Shown one piece after another: positions 1 through 8,589 of a stretch of DNA of 33,550 nucleotides. Both the position numbers and the translations under genes were made by a program. Position 1 is the stretch's first letter; each line of letters starts with the position of its first letter. The notes below the pieces were generated by a model. The model did no database searches. It was not told the DNA's origin and worked only from the letters and a program-made list of their open reading frames with translations. The stretch is from Chitinophagaceae bacterium (GTDB lineage Bacteria > Bacteroidota > Bacteroidia > Chitinophagales > Chitinophagaceae). The stretch spans positions 4,011 to 37,560 of the forward strand of contig JAGIAP010000009.1 of NCBI GenBank assembly GCA_017744805.1. The letters are read 5' to 3'.

Positions 1-176
1 TCCTGGAGGAAGGCGCTTCCACACTCCGCCTCAATGTGAACCGTCACAATAAAGCCCGCCAGTTCTACGAAAGACATGGCTTCCAGGTTACGCAGGAAGT
101 GGATATAGAGATCGGGAATGGCTACCAGATGAACGATTATGTAATGGAGAAACCATTGCCTCAAAAAGAAGACTAA
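1..176 (+). CDS. GNAT-like N-acetyltransferase, C-terminal end only
   Basis: The open frame enters from the left edge and stops with TAA at 174-176, leaving 57 readable codons. The peptide has the typical GNAT tail: a strand (STLRLNVNR), a short Asn-led helix (NKARQFYERHGF) and a final strand pair ending in YVMEKPL. The pattern N-x-x-A-x-x-F-Y-x-x-x-G-F is the acetyl-CoA-proximal motif B region of the superfamily, which transfers an acetyl group from acetyl-CoA to an amine. The substrate cannot be told. The track omits it because the start is outside the window. Its stop overlaps the stop of the convergent yhhQ gene (CTAA at 173-176 gives TAA on one strand and TAG on the other). Confidence 0.75.
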   Translation, partial: LEEGASTLRLNVNRHNKARQFYERHGFQVTQEVDIEIGNGYQMNDYVMEKPLPQKED

Positions 177-949
177 CCTTCACGCATAGCTGAATCTTTC
201 ATTTCTTTGGCCAGTTTATGGCCCAGGTATTTTTCAATCCACCAATGTACCAGGTAGATCACCGGCGTCATCAGGATGGCGATCAGGAATTTGTAGGTAT
301 AGTTGACGATACCGATGGCGGTTACTTTGGCAAAAGAGAATCCAAGTGAGAGATACAGGTAGATGTACAACACCACGATGGTATCCACCAGTTGTGATAC
401 CAGGGTGCTTAGCGTGGCACGCATCCAGATATTCTTTTCCCCTGTCAGTTTCTTGATCTTTTTGAAGATGGTGGCGTCCGTTACCTGCCCGATCATGAAG
501 GCGGTGAGCGAGGCCACGATGATGGTCATCCCCTGCCCCAGGATCTGCGCATAAGCGGCCTGCATATCCGGTACGCCATGTTTGGCCTGTGATGGCACCC
601 ACCAGCTAGCCGGGGAAGTATGAATGGATAAATAGAAAACAAGAAAAGCGAACGCGATCAGCCCGGCAGCCACGAAGCTCAGGAACCGGATGCCCTTCAC
701 TCCATAATATTCATTGATGATATCCGTCATGATGAACACGATGGGCCAGGTAAGCGTGCCTACCGTGAGATCGAAGGAAAGCCCTTCTTCCCCCAGCAGG
801 GAAAAGCTCACTTTATCGATGCCCAGGGTCTCCTCCAGCGAAAAGAGCTTGACGCCTATCACTTCAGAAATGATGGCATTGGCGATAAAGAAACTTCCGA
901 GAATGATGAAAAGACGAGTGGATTTATCACGGATAATATTATGGATCAT
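173..949 (-). CDS. yhhQ: Queuosine precursor transporter, YhhQ/VUT family
   Basis: A 258-residue integral membrane protein with about six hydrophobic segments. It carries the family hallmarks MTDIINEYYG (about residues 74-83) and IGQVTDATIFKKIK (about 152-165), followed by the polar LVSQLVDT segment. Members of this family (E. coli YhhQ) import 7-cyano-7-deazaguanine or related deazapurines used to make queuosine at position 34 of tRNAs. Length and the MIHNIIRDKSTRLF start suit the family. It is followed on the plus strand by the convergent GNAT tail with overlapping stops, and preceded by a small membrane protein on the same strand 12 bases upstream, so the two may be co-transcribed. The family assignment is firm; the exact substrate (preQ0, preQ1 or queuine) is not visible. 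Confidence 0.92.
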   Translation of the reverse strand: MIHNIIRDKSTRLFIILGSFFIANAIISEVIGVKLFSLEETLGIDKVSFSLLGEEGLSFDLTVGTLTWPIVFIMTDIINEYYGVKGIRFLSFVAAGLIAFAFLVFYLSIHTSPASWWVPSQAKHGVPDMQAAYAQILGQGMTIIVASLTAFMIGQVTDATIFKKIKKLTGEKNIWMRATLSTLVSQLVDTIVVLYIYLYLSLGFSFAKVTAIGIVNYTYKFLIAILMTPVIYLVHWWIEKYLGHKLAKEMKDSAMREG

Positions 950-961
950 GAATAATTAGCG

Positions 962-1246
962 TTAGTTCAAGAGTAAAATGATTATCTGCAGTAATAGAAA
1001 AAGAAAATTACAAACTATCAACCAGTGGGGAAATAATTGCCAGTTGTTTTTTTTCTGCAAGAGGGAAATGACAACGAAAAAGTTCACTACTATGTTCAAT
1101 ATCACCGCCAGGCCGGTACCCAATACCACGATCGTTGACGCGATATGCCCGTGAGGAGATACAGGCAGGTATTGAATGAGCCAGGCCAACAGGAAACAGA
1201 TATTGCAGAGAAAGGCTACCCTGCAGAAGAATAATAGTTTTCGCAT
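962..1246 (-). CDS. Small three-helix membrane protein, function unknown
   Basis: A 94-residue protein that is almost entirely hydrophobic, with three likely membrane segments (about 9-29, 38-62 and 72-93) and short polar turns (PVSPHGH, QKKNNW). It starts at ATG 1246 with the basic MRKLL, consistent with a membrane insertion signal. No catalytic motif is visible and I do not recognise a named family. It lies 12 bases upstream of yhhQ on the same strand, suggesting one transcript. Upstream, the minus strand reads CAATTTTG at about 1262-1269, a 7-of-8 match to TAnnTTTG. An alternative overlapping ORF (1008-1283) has no membrane or domain character and is treated as a shadow. Confidence 0.65.
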   Translation of the reverse strand: MRKLLFFCRVAFLCNICFLLAWLIQYLPVSPHGHIASTIVVLGTGLAVILNIVVNFFVVISLLQKKNNWQLFPHWLIVCNFLFLLLQIIILLLN

Positions 1247-1370
1247 ACACCAAGTTGGTACAAAATTGCATTATTTTGACCAACCGGATTCATTTTAGCG
1301 GAAATAGCACTATTCTGCCTTCTTTTTACCAATAATAAACAGACGGCGCAACAACTTCAGCCAAAAATGT

Positions 1371-1378
1371 ATTATTTT
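1371..1378 (+). promoter_or_regulatory. Weak candidate -7 element for the YfhO-family gene
   Basis: ATTATTTTG matches TAnnTTTG at 7 of 8 positions and ends about 30 bases before ATG 1409. The longer track start at 1367 would lie upstream of this element, which favours the internal ATG. No clear -33 TTG is present, so this is tentative. Confidence 0.3.
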
Positions 1379-1408
1379 GTCCAATCTTTTTTTAACCATT
1401 CCAGTACA

Positions 1409-3958
1409 ATGAACAAGACATTCTGGCAACAAGCAAAGCCACATGCTCTGGCGATCGGTATCTTTTTGATTGTTTCGATCCTTTATAACCTTCCGGCATT
1501 CCAGGGAAATGTGCTCAACCAAAGTGATACACTGGGATGGCGGGGAGCTGCACAGCAATCATTCGAGTTCAAAGAAAAGCATGGGCATTTCCCGCTTTGG
1601 ACCAATAGTATGTTCAGCGGTATGCCAGCCTTCCAGGTAGCGATGGAAGCCAGGTACAATCTCTCTCTTGCCGTTCTTCAGCAGTTCTTTACCTTGTGGA
1701 TGCCTGCGCCTGCCAGTTATTTCTTCTTGCTTTGCCTGGGCATGTATGCTTTATGCCTATCCCTTCGTCTCCGCTCCTGGCCTTCTATTTTCGGGGCATT
1801 GGGTTATGCATTCGCCTCTTACAATGCGATCATTGCAGCGGTAGGCCATAATACCAAATTGGGGGCTATGGGATGTGCCCCTGCAGTACTTGCAGGCCTG
1901 ATATTGCTGAGCCAGAGAAAATATATCCTGGGTTTCATAACTACCCTTATAGCTACTACTTTTTTGATCTGGAATAACCACCTTCAGATCACCTACTATG
2001 TATTATTGATGTCTTGTCTTTTCGGGGTTGCCTTCCTCATTAAGAGCATCCGTGAAAAATCTTATAAGCATTTGCTGACAACAGCGGGCCTGGCCATTGT
2101 AGCTGCCGTATTGAGTGCCGCTTCTTTTGCGGTGATGCTGATGCCCACCAATGAAATTGCCAAAGAAAGCATGCGGGCAGGCAGGTCCGAACTGACCGTA
2201 TCTGCTACAGGAGAAAAAACAACCTCTGGTAAAACCAAGGGGGGGCTTGATAAAGACTATGCCTTCCATTGGAGTTATGGTGTGGATGAGACCTTCACGA
2301 TGATGCTTCCCTCCTACAAGGGCGGCAGCAGCGGCCCGCAGGAATTACCCGAAAATGGTAAGACCATCGAAGCGCTGCAATCGTCCAATATACCGCAGGA
2401 AGCGGCCAACTATTTCTACAGTGCCCTCTCTTCCTATTTCGGTACACAGCCCGGCACTTCCGGCCCCGTATATTTCGGCGCGCTTGTTTGTGCTTTCTTC
2501 ATTGCAGGCCTGTTCCTGATCAGGAGCTGGCATATGGGCTGGATCATTGCAGCCACTATCCTGGGCACAGTGATGGCATGGGGTAGCAATTTCCCCTCTT
2601 TCAATTATTTCATTTTCGATCATCTTCCTTTTTACAATAAGTTCAGAGCTCCCACCACAGCACTGGTGATCCCCCAGATCACTTTTACATTGCTGGCGGC
2701 CATGGCTTTGAACAGTATTTTCTATGGCGAATGGGATAATAAGGTACTGGTAAAGAAACTTAAGCTGACAGGTATCGTTACCGGGGGCATCCTTCTGATC
2801 TTCGCCTATACCTGGATGGCAGGTGACTTCAAAGGTCCCGGCGACTCGCAACTGCGCCAGGGAATTGCCGGCAGCCTTACACAAATGATGTCCCAGGGCC
2901 AGCAGCCCACGGACCAGGCTTCGCAACAGGCCAATTCCGTTGCCAGTTCCATTATGAAAGGGCTAACGGAAGACAGGAAATCGCATTATGGTGCTGACTT
3001 TTTCCACCTGCTCATCTACCTGGCGCTGGCTGCTCTGATCATCTGGTATGCCATCAAAAAGAAAGGGAATCCTACCTACCTCCTGGTAGCGCTGACGGCT
3101 ATTAGTTTCATCGACCTGGTGATTATAGACCAACGATACCTGAACAAACATAATTACGTTCCCGAAGATGAGTTCCTGGCCCCTTTCACGGCTACCCCTG
3201 CTGACCTGCAGATCAAACAGGACACCAGCTTCTACCGTGTTTTTGATCAAACAGCCGGCAATCCATTCACTGATACCCGGGCTTCTTATCATCACAATTC
3301 TGTTGGTGGTTACCTGCCTGCGAGATTATCATTCTATGATGATGTGATCACACACCAGCTCAACAAGAGCAATATTGCCGTGTTCAGCATGCTGAATACA
3401 AAATACTTCATCATGCGCGATCAACGCAGCGGACAGTCGGTGGCACAGATCAATCCCGACGCATCCGGTCCTGTATGGCTGGTGAAAGCGTTGAAGTATG
3501 TGAACAATGCAGATGAGGAAATGGCGGCATTGAATGATATCCATTTCAGGGATACCGCAGTGATGGATAAACGGGAACAACCGAAAGTTGGTTTTGCTCC
3601 CCAGTTCGATTCTCTGGCCACCATCAGCCTGGTGAAGAATGAAAATGACAAGATCACGTATACTTTCAATGGGGCATCATCGCAGTTTGCAGTATTCAGT
3701 GAAGTATATTACGACAATGGCTGGAAGGCTTTCGTGAATGGAAAAGAAACACCGATTGTAAGAGTCGACTACACCCTACGCGGCTTACCACTCCCCGCTG
3801 GCAAGTATGATATCGAATTCCGTTTTGAACCATCTTCCTATACCACCGGTAATACCATAACGATGGTTGCAGGAGGCATTTCAATACTGCTGTTCCTGGC
3901 AGGTCTCTTTCTGCTCTGGCAACAGAACAGGAAAAAGCAGAACGGTGTTACAGCCTAA
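1409..3958 (+). CDS. YfhO-family large membrane protein (putative GT-C type glycan-modifying enzyme)
   Basis: I take the start as ATG 1409 (MNKTFWQQ), giving 849 residues; the track start at 1367 lies in the likely promoter. The protein opens with a membrane helix (ALAIGIFLIVSILYNLPAF), then the loop QSDTLGWRGAAQQSFEF with an acidic residue and FPLWTNSMFSGMP, the hallmark first periplasmic loop of the YfhO family. More than ten hydrophobic segments follow, then a C-terminal extracytoplasmic beta region (VYYDNGWKAFVNGKE, then LPAGKYDIEFRFEP) and a last helix with a basic tail. B. subtilis YfhO is linked to glycosylation of lipoteichoic acid; in Bacteroidota the acceptor is unknown. It sits beside glycosyltransferase and flippase genes, which fits addition of sugars from lipid carriers outside the membrane. 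A strong terminator follows the stop codon. Confidence 0.88.
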   Translation: MNKTFWQQAKPHALAIGIFLIVSILYNLPAFQGNVLNQSDTLGWRGAAQQSFEFKEKHGHFPLWTNSMFSGMPAFQVAMEARYNLSLAVLQQFFTLWMPAPASYFFLLCLGMYALCLSLRLRSWPSIFGALGYAFASYNAIIAAVGHNTKLGAMGCAPAVLAGLILLSQRKYILGFITTLIATTFLIWNNHLQITYYVLLMSCLFGVAFLIKSIREKSYKHLLTTAGLAIVAAVLSAASFAVMLMPTNEIAKESMRAGRSELTVSATGEKTTSGKTKGGLDKDYAFHWSYGVDETFTMMLPSYKGGSSGPQELPENGKTIEALQSSNIPQEAANYFYSALSSYFGTQPGTSGPVYFGALVCAFFIAGLFLIRSWHMGWIIAATILGTVMAWGSNFPSFNYFIFDHLPFYNKFRAPTTALVIPQITFTLLAAMALNSIFYGEWDNKVLVKKLKLTGIVTGGILLIFAYTWMAGDFKGPGDSQLRQGIAGSLTQMMSQGQQPTDQASQQANSVASSIMKGLTEDRKSHYGADFFHLLIYLALAALIIWYAIKKKGNPTYLLVALTAISFIDLVIIDQRYLNKHNYVPEDEFLAPFTATPADLQIKQDTSFYRVFDQTAGNPFTDTRASYHHNSVGGYLPARLSFYDDVITHQLNKSNIAVFSMLNTKYFIMRDQRSGQSVAQINPDASGPVWLVKALKYVNNADEEMAALNDIHFRDTAVMDKREQPKVGFAPQFDSLATISLVKNENDKITYTFNGASSQFAVFSEVYYDNGWKAFVNGKETPIVRVDYTLRGLPLPAGKYDIEFRFEPSSYTTGNTITMVAGGISILLFLAGLFLLWQQNRKKQNGVTA

Positions 3959-3981
3959 CGGTATACAGTTTGAAATTCCCG

Positions 3982-4020
3982 GCCCTGGTACTATAATACT
4001 TTATAGAACCAGGGCTTTTT
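3982..4020 (+). terminator. Intrinsic terminator of the YfhO-family gene, overlapping the end of the convergent GT2
   Basis: GCCCTGGT (3982-3989) pairs with ACCAGGGC (4008-4015), and inside it CTATAA pairs with TTATAG around a TACT loop. The hairpin is followed by TTTTT (4016-4020), a classic rho-independent shape for plus-strand transcription. The minus-strand GT2 gene ends at 3991, so its last codons (KPWFYKVL and stop) lie inside the hairpin. Confidence 0.88.
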
Positions 4021-5004
4021 GCTTAGCATCTTGGGAGCATACATCCAGCACCGGCCTACGTTTGCGGCCAGTTTTGAAGCCAGTCCAAAATGCCGGAAGG
4101 GGTTGCGGAGATGAAGGAGATTGTCAATCAGGCCAACTATGAAATATACAGGCACGGCAAAGGTGAAGCTGCAAAGTAGGAGAAGATACCAGCCGGCCCC
4201 ATATTGTTTGCGCACCCGGAGAAAATTGGAGATCATTATCTGAAAGCCCTTTCTGTCGTACAACTGCTGATATCCTTTACTGTTTGAACCGAATGTTTCA
4301 TTGGCTGTTTCTCCCTGTAAGTGTACAATATTGTACTGGCCAAAGATGGCCAGTTTACCAATTTTATATAAGCGGCTGCACCATTCAATTTCTTCGGCAT
4401 ACAGAAAAAAATCCTCATCCATCATGCCCGCTCTGTCCACTGCTGTTCTCTTCACCATCATGAAAGCCCCGTTGATCCAATCCACTTCGATAGTGGTGGA
4501 AGCATCCATCAGGCTGGGCTTTTTCACTTTGACCAGGTTTCCCGCAAATTTTATGAGACCTCCCAGGTAAGGCAATGCCAGAAGATGATTCAATCCCCCT
4601 TTCATGAAATAAGCACCGGAGATCTGGGGTGAGCCATCGGCATTCAGCAATTGCACGCCACAGGCCACATAATCCGTGGTGATGAAAGTACGGTAGCAGT
4701 TCCCGATAGCATTATCGCTGATGAGGGTATCGGAATTCAGCAGGAGGAACACATCGCCGGAGGCCTGTTTCATGCCTTCATTATTGCCCCTTGCAAAACC
4801 GGCATTGTACTGCATCTGCACCCATTTCACCTGGGGGAATTCAGTACAGATCAGACTTTGGCTGTCATCACCGGAGGCATTATCAACCACTATCACTTCA
4901 AAAGGATCGGAAGTGGGCTGAGCGAATACGGTCCGCAGGCAATCGGCCAGCAAACGAGGCGTTTTGTAATTGACGATTATGATCGAGTAACCGGGTTTTG
5001 TCAT
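3991..5004 (-). CDS. Family 2 glycosyltransferase (rhamnosyltransferase-like)
   Basis: A 337-residue GT-A enzyme. The N-terminal domain reads SIIIVNYKTPRLLADCL (7-23), the nucleotide-binding VIVVDNASGDDS (37-48), NAGFARGNNEG (67-77) and the DXD-equivalent NSDT (90-93). A later block DEDFFLYAEEIEWCSR matches the acceptor/base region of WbbL-like rhamnosyltransferases. A membrane-associated hydrophobic stretch near residues 280-305 (LLLLCSFTFAVPVYFIVGL) and an amphipathic tail suggest membrane attachment. It would transfer a sugar from a nucleotide donor to a lipid-linked glycan; donor and linkage cannot be read. It lies 43 bases downstream of another GT2 gene on the same strand and probably shares its transcript. 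Its last codons overlap the terminator of the convergent YfhO-family gene. Confidence 0.9.
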   Translation of the reverse strand: MTKPGYSIIIVNYKTPRLLADCLRTVFAQPTSDPFEVIVVDNASGDDSQSLICTEFPQVKWVQMQYNAGFARGNNEGMKQASGDVFLLLNSDTLISDNAIGNCYRTFITTDYVACGVQLLNADGSPQISGAYFMKGGLNHLLALPYLGGLIKFAGNLVKVKKPSLMDASTTIEVDWINGAFMMVKRTAVDRAGMMDEDFFLYAEEIEWCSRLYKIGKLAIFGQYNIVHLQGETANETFGSNSKGYQQLYDRKGFQIMISNFLRVRKQYGAGWYLLLLCSFTFAVPVYFIVGLIDNLLHLRNPFRHFGLASKLAANVGRCWMYAPKMLSKKPWFYKVL

Positions 5005-5047
5005 GCGCCGTAAAGAAACAACAAAATCGGGAATTGCCTTCCTCCTT

Positions 5048-5998
5048 CTACCCTGTCCGCCTGAAAAGGCTGATGAAATAATTGAGCCCCATCAGCAGTT
5101 TGGACACCGGGCCGATCTTCAGCAAAGCAACGGGCATTTTCTGCTGGAAACGGATCATCTGCTTCAACAAGGGGCGGATAGGCTGGTGGTAATATTGCTG
5201 TACATCCGCTTCACTCCGCATATTGAGGTTACGATGGAGCCGCCAGTAATAATCATACACCAGGATATTCCGGAGGATGCCATATCCCATCTTATCGATC
5301 ATATGATAGCTTTCCGGTATCTCTACCGAAGCCACGCGGAATGTGTATTTGGTGACCTGCTCTTTGTTGATGCCAACAGAGATCAGTATGGTATCTATGT
5401 ATTGGAACTGTTGCAATTTCTGAAAGCAACGGATATAATATTCGAAGTCGACCACCCATTTCAATTCAGCATCATAGAAAAGATCAATATCCCTTTTTAC
5501 CAGGGTGCAACTGGGGTTACCCACATAATTGGCCTTGAAAAGATTCAGTGGGCTCTGGCGCAACAGGAAGAGCCCCCATTTTGAGCAGAACATTTTTTCA
5601 ATTTTACCTGTTTCCTGTTCCACATTCTGGTAGGCTGCAAAGAAAAAAGAGCAGGAAGGATGCTTTCGGGTAGCCTGTGCGTATTGTTCCAGGGCGTCCG
5701 GACCTTCAAACCAGTCGTCGTCATGCATGATCTTGATCCATGTTCCCCTGGCGCGCCGGATGGCTTCGTTCCAGTTCTCGGGTGTTCCCATCGCCTTTTC
5801 ATTCCTGAAATAATGCAAAGGGAACCGGGCGGCAAATTCCCGGCACAATTCCTGAACGCTGCTATCGGGACTATCATCCGTAACAATTACTTCAAAATCC
5901 CTCAGGGTTTGTACCTCGATAGACTGCAACAGTCTTTGCAGGTACTCCACCCGCTTGTAAGCCGGGATACAGATCGATATGAGAACTGGACTGCTCAT
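5048..5998 (-). CDS. Family 2 glycosyltransferase
   Basis: I start this at ATG 5998 (MSSPVLISICIPAYKR), 316 residues, because GT2 enzymes begin just before the first strand; the track adds 19 residues from 6055 that look untranslated. Visible motifs are LISICIPAYKR (6-16), FEVIVTDDSPDSS (35-47), the donor-site region NEKAMGTPENWNEA (66-79) and the metal-binding MHDDDWF (91-97). The C-terminal third is helical and basic, with no clear membrane helix. The role is sugar transfer in glycan assembly at the cytoplasmic face of the membrane. It is the first gene of a two-gene minus-strand unit with the GT2 at 3991-5004 and is divergent from the GT9-like gene, with about 84 bases between starts. Substrate unknown. 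Confidence 0.9.
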   Translation of the reverse strand: MSSPVLISICIPAYKRVEYLQRLLQSIEVQTLRDFEVIVTDDSPDSSVQELCREFAARFPLHYFRNEKAMGTPENWNEAIRRARGTWIKIMHDDDWFEGPDALEQYAQATRKHPSCSFFFAAYQNVEQETGKIEKMFCSKWGLFLLRQSPLNLFKANYVGNPSCTLVKRDIDLFYDAELKWVVDFEYYIRCFQKLQQFQYIDTILISVGINKEQVTKYTFRVASVEIPESYHMIDKMGYGILRNILVYDYYWRLHRNLNMRSEADVQQYYHQPIRPLLKQMIRFQQKMPVALLKIGPVSKLLMGLNYFISLFRRTG

Positions 5999-6082
5999 CA
6001 AAATAAAAAGATTACTACATTTAATTTCCTGTGTATATTGCGCTTTCGCTCGCAAAAATATTGTAAGCGCACAAATGTACGG

Positions 6083-7036
6083 TTGGTTTACCAGAAATTA
6101 CCTGAACATAAGCCAGCCGGCAGGGCAAATTATTCAGATAAACCCAGTTACAAGTTGAAAAGGCCGTTTGTTTATTTGGTGCGGAAAAGAGCATTGGGCG
6201 ACGTGCTGTGGATTGAGCCCGTGATACGCGCGCTGGCTGCACAAAATAAAAAGGTCATCGTGTACACTACGGTCAATGAATTGTTTGCCAACTATCCCCT
6301 CTCCAATGTCGTTTTCAAGAACAAGCTGAGCATATTCGAAAAAGCATTCCGGGCCATTGAGTCCTTTTGCAAAACTGCTTTCTTTTTCATCGATCTCGAC
6401 AATGCGTACGAGGAAAAACCTCAGGTACATTTCCTGAATGCTTACCAGGAAAAGGCCGCACTGCCACTAACCCGTGAGTATCCACGCTTGTACCTGAACA
6501 GCGAGGAAGAAAAAAGGCCGCCCCTCCCTGAAGGAAAATATGCCGTATTGCACCTGGAAAGCATGACGGCCAAAAATTATCGTAAAGTATATGGCGTAGA
6601 TTGGGAGAAAGTAGCCAGTCATATCAATCAGAAAGGGCTCACCATCTACCAGGTAGGTAATACCCCTCCACCCATTCCCGGTGTGGCGCATATCAAAACC
6701 AGCATCAGGGAAATGATAAGGCTCATCAGGCATAGCACCTTTTTTATTGGGCTGGACTCCGGGCCCAGCCATATTGCCGCCAGCCTGGGCATCCCTTCAC
6801 TGATCTTTTTCGGCGCCGTGAAGCCTGAGCTAAGGCATTTCCCGGAATTGTTCAAAGGCTATTTTTTGCAGCAGTACTGTGAGTTTGCCGGGTGCTATCA
6901 CGATATCACCAACAGTAAGTATGGCCCCGACTGCAAACTGGTGGGTAATGAAGGCATTCCCAAATGTTCATTGCATACCACCGGGTATGTGACAGAGCAT
7001 ATTGACCGATTGATAACAGAATATTCATTGATATGA
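6083..7036 (+). CDS. Family 9 (heptosyltransferase-like) glycosyltransferase
   Basis: The track ORF starts at 5660, but its first 141 codons run antisense through the GT2 gene. The true N-terminus should lie just before the first Rossmann strand FVYLVRKRALGDVLWIEPVIRAL. No in-frame ATG is present there, so I propose TTG 6083 (MVYQKLPEHK, 317 residues). Evidence for GT9 is the N-terminal R-x-x-ALGDVLW-x-x-PVIRAL motif (about 33-51) and the C-terminal donor-site block FFIGLDSGPSHIAASLG (about 220-236). GT9 enzymes add heptose or related sugars to lipopolysaccharide-type acceptors. A cysteine-containing tail (CEFAGCYHD, then CKLVG and CSLHT) is less usual. The stop overlaps the next start by four bases (ATGA), so translation with the methyltransferase is likely coupled. 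Confidence 0.85.
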   Translation: MVYQKLPEHKPAGRANYSDKPSYKLKRPFVYLVRKRALGDVLWIEPVIRALAAQNKKVIVYTTVNELFANYPLSNVVFKNKLSIFEKAFRAIESFCKTAFFFIDLDNAYEEKPQVHFLNAYQEKAALPLTREYPRLYLNSEEEKRPPLPEGKYAVLHLESMTAKNYRKVYGVDWEKVASHINQKGLTIYQVGNTPPPIPGVAHIKTSIREMIRLIRHSTFFIGLDSGPSHIAASLGIPSLIFFGAVKPELRHFPELFKGYFLQQYCEFAGCYHDITNSKYGPDCKLVGNEGIPKCSLHTTGYVTEHIDRLITEYSLI

Positions 7037-7605
7037 TCCAAAAGTTCATCCGGAAAGTAAAGCGAAAGCTGGGCATCAAAGAAATGTATCCCTCCGAAAC
7101 CTCCAAGGTCCGTCACCTGGTGATCGGCTATTGCCAGGGAAATGGCTGTGATATTGGCTTTGGTGGCGACAAGATCAAGAAAGAGAACTGTATAGGGATC
7201 GATTACGAACAACCTTATGCCTATACCGGAAAGGATAAAGTGGATATTGCCGTGGATGTGATGAACGACAAGATACCGGTTGCCGATAACACCTACGATT
7301 ATGTGTATACCAGCCACCTGATCGAAGATTTCAAGAACACCACGCAGGCGCTGGAAGAGTTCATCCGCATTTTGAGATCAGGCGGGAACTTGATACTGGT
7401 ATTCCCCGATCAGAAAGTGTATGAAGTGTATTGCCGGAAAACCGGGCAGCCGTTGAATGAGCACCATGTGCATGCTGAGATGGGCCTGGCCTATATGACG
7501 GAAAAAATTGCGGGGATACCTTATATCACGCACCAGATACTGTTCCAAAGTAATTGCGAGATCGACTACAATGTTGTAATGGTTATAAAAGTGACTAAAA
7601 AATAA
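7033..7605 (+). CDS. Class I SAM-dependent methyltransferase in glycan cluster
   Basis: A 190-residue protein with a basic amphipathic start (MIQKFIRKVKRKLGI) and then a compact Rossmann methyltransferase core. Motif I reads GNGCDIGFGGDKI (about 36-48), the acidic end of strand 2 is IGIDYEQ (55-61), and the motif II-III region is YDYVYTSHLIEDF followed by RILRSGGNLILVFPD, as in type-11 methyltransferases. It probably methylates a sugar or a lipid-linked intermediate, judging only by its neighbours: it overlaps the GT9-like gene by four bases and precedes an FkbM methyltransferase by 15 bases. Catalytic specificity cannot be inferred. The protein is shorter than most family members but looks complete. 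Confidence 0.85.
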   Translation: MIQKFIRKVKRKLGIKEMYPSETSKVRHLVIGYCQGNGCDIGFGGDKIKKENCIGIDYEQPYAYTGKDKVDIAVDVMNDKIPVADNTYDYVYTSHLIEDFKNTTQALEEFIRILRSGGNLILVFPDQKVYEVYCRKTGQPLNEHHVHAEMGLAYMTEKIAGIPYITHQILFQSNCEIDYNVVMVIKVTKK

Positions 7606-7620
7606 AGCACCCTGACCTCC

Positions 7621-8538
7621 ATGAAAAAATTTATCCGCCATATATTAGGATATTTTGGATACGATATCATCAAAGTTGTTCCCACCTCCTTTCTAAAGAA
7701 GGAACAGCCCGTAACAGTGGGCAACTATACCATTACACTTCCTGTTCAGAACCCCCTGATAAAAACGTATGCCACCCAAAAGGATTTCGCCAGTGAGATC
7801 GGAAGGCTCACCGGCTATGTTCATCATAAATACCCTGGTCTCATTTTCGTAGATATCGGCGCCAATACCGGCGATACCATTGCCACCGTCAAGTCCGTAC
7901 AGGATGTGCCCATCCTTGCCGTAGAGGGAGATGAGTTTTCTTTCAGCTACCTGAAAAGGAATGCAGCACAATTCAGCAATGTGCATCTTGTGCAGCAATT
8001 CCTGGGAGAAAAATCAGGCACCATCAATGTGGACCTGCAAAAGAAGGGATGGAATACCACCCTCATACCCAACGCAGGCAATGAAAAGGTTACCATCAAG
8101 ACACTGGATACCGTATTGGAAGAATCTTCCCTGAGCAAACCTGCCATGAAATTGCTCAAGATCGATACGGAAGGATTCGATACGCTGATCATCAGGGGAG
8201 CCACTGCCTTGATAAGGGAAACCCGGCCGGTCATCTACTTTGAATACAACCGCGACAATATGGAAGCCATTCAGGAAAATGGCCTGCAAACTTTACTGGA
8301 CCTCTCCCGGGAGGGCTACGAAAGCATACTCTTTTTTGATGACAGGGGCCGCTTTGTTGTGTCCGGATCACTGTCGAACCGGGAACTGATCCAAGACCTG
8401 CACGATTATGCCGATGGCAGGAATGGTCTGATCTATTACTACAATATTTGCCTGATCCACGGCAGCGATGCAGACCTTGCAGCCAGCATCATAGCCGGAG
8501 AAAGGGCCTTCAGGAAGTCGCAGGAACCTTCCAAATGA
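7621..8538 (+). CDS. FkbM-family methyltransferase
   Basis: A 305-residue protein starting at ATG 7621 (MKKFIRHILGYFGYDII). The FkbM core is clear: LIFVDIGANTGDTIATV (about 74-90, SAM loop), ILAVEGDEFSFSYLKRN (98-114, acidic residue for ribose), and the signature LLKIDTEGFDTLIIRGA (178-194). FkbM enzymes are O-methyltransferases found in macrolide pathways and very often in polysaccharide and glycan loci, where they methylate sugar hydroxyls. It follows the class I methyltransferase by 15 bases and precedes the flippase by 51 bases on the same strand, so it is likely part of the same transcript. Together the two methyltransferases suggest a methylated surface glycan. Confidence 0.9.
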   Translation: MKKFIRHILGYFGYDIIKVVPTSFLKKEQPVTVGNYTITLPVQNPLIKTYATQKDFASEIGRLTGYVHHKYPGLIFVDIGANTGDTIATVKSVQDVPILAVEGDEFSFSYLKRNAAQFSNVHLVQQFLGEKSGTINVDLQKKGWNTTLIPNAGNEKVTIKTLDTVLEESSLSKPAMKLLKIDTEGFDTLIIRGATALIRETRPVIYFEYNRDNMEAIQENGLQTLLDLSREGYESILFFDDRGRFVVSGSLSNRELIQDLHDYADGRNGLIYYYNICLIHGSDADLAASIIAGERAFRKSQEPSK

Positions 8539-8589
8539 TCCCGTAATTGCAATTTTCCTTTATCTTGCCTGCTTTTAACAGTTACAGCC

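Noticed and set aside
1270-1384. Near-identical ATTATTTTG(A/T)CCAA at 1270 and 1371
   Set aside because: Could be a short direct repeat or two promoter-like sites, but 13 of 14 bases in AT-rich DNA is not strong enough to call an operator.
5660-6082. N-terminal extension of the 458-codon GT9 ORF
   Set aside because: It is antisense to the GT2 gene, which has strong motifs (DXD at DDDW); the GT9 domain begins after 6083.
6075-6158. 27-codon ORF from ATG 6075 overlapping the GT9 start
   Set aside because: No supporting motif; kept only as a possible upstream ORF in the TTG-start finding.
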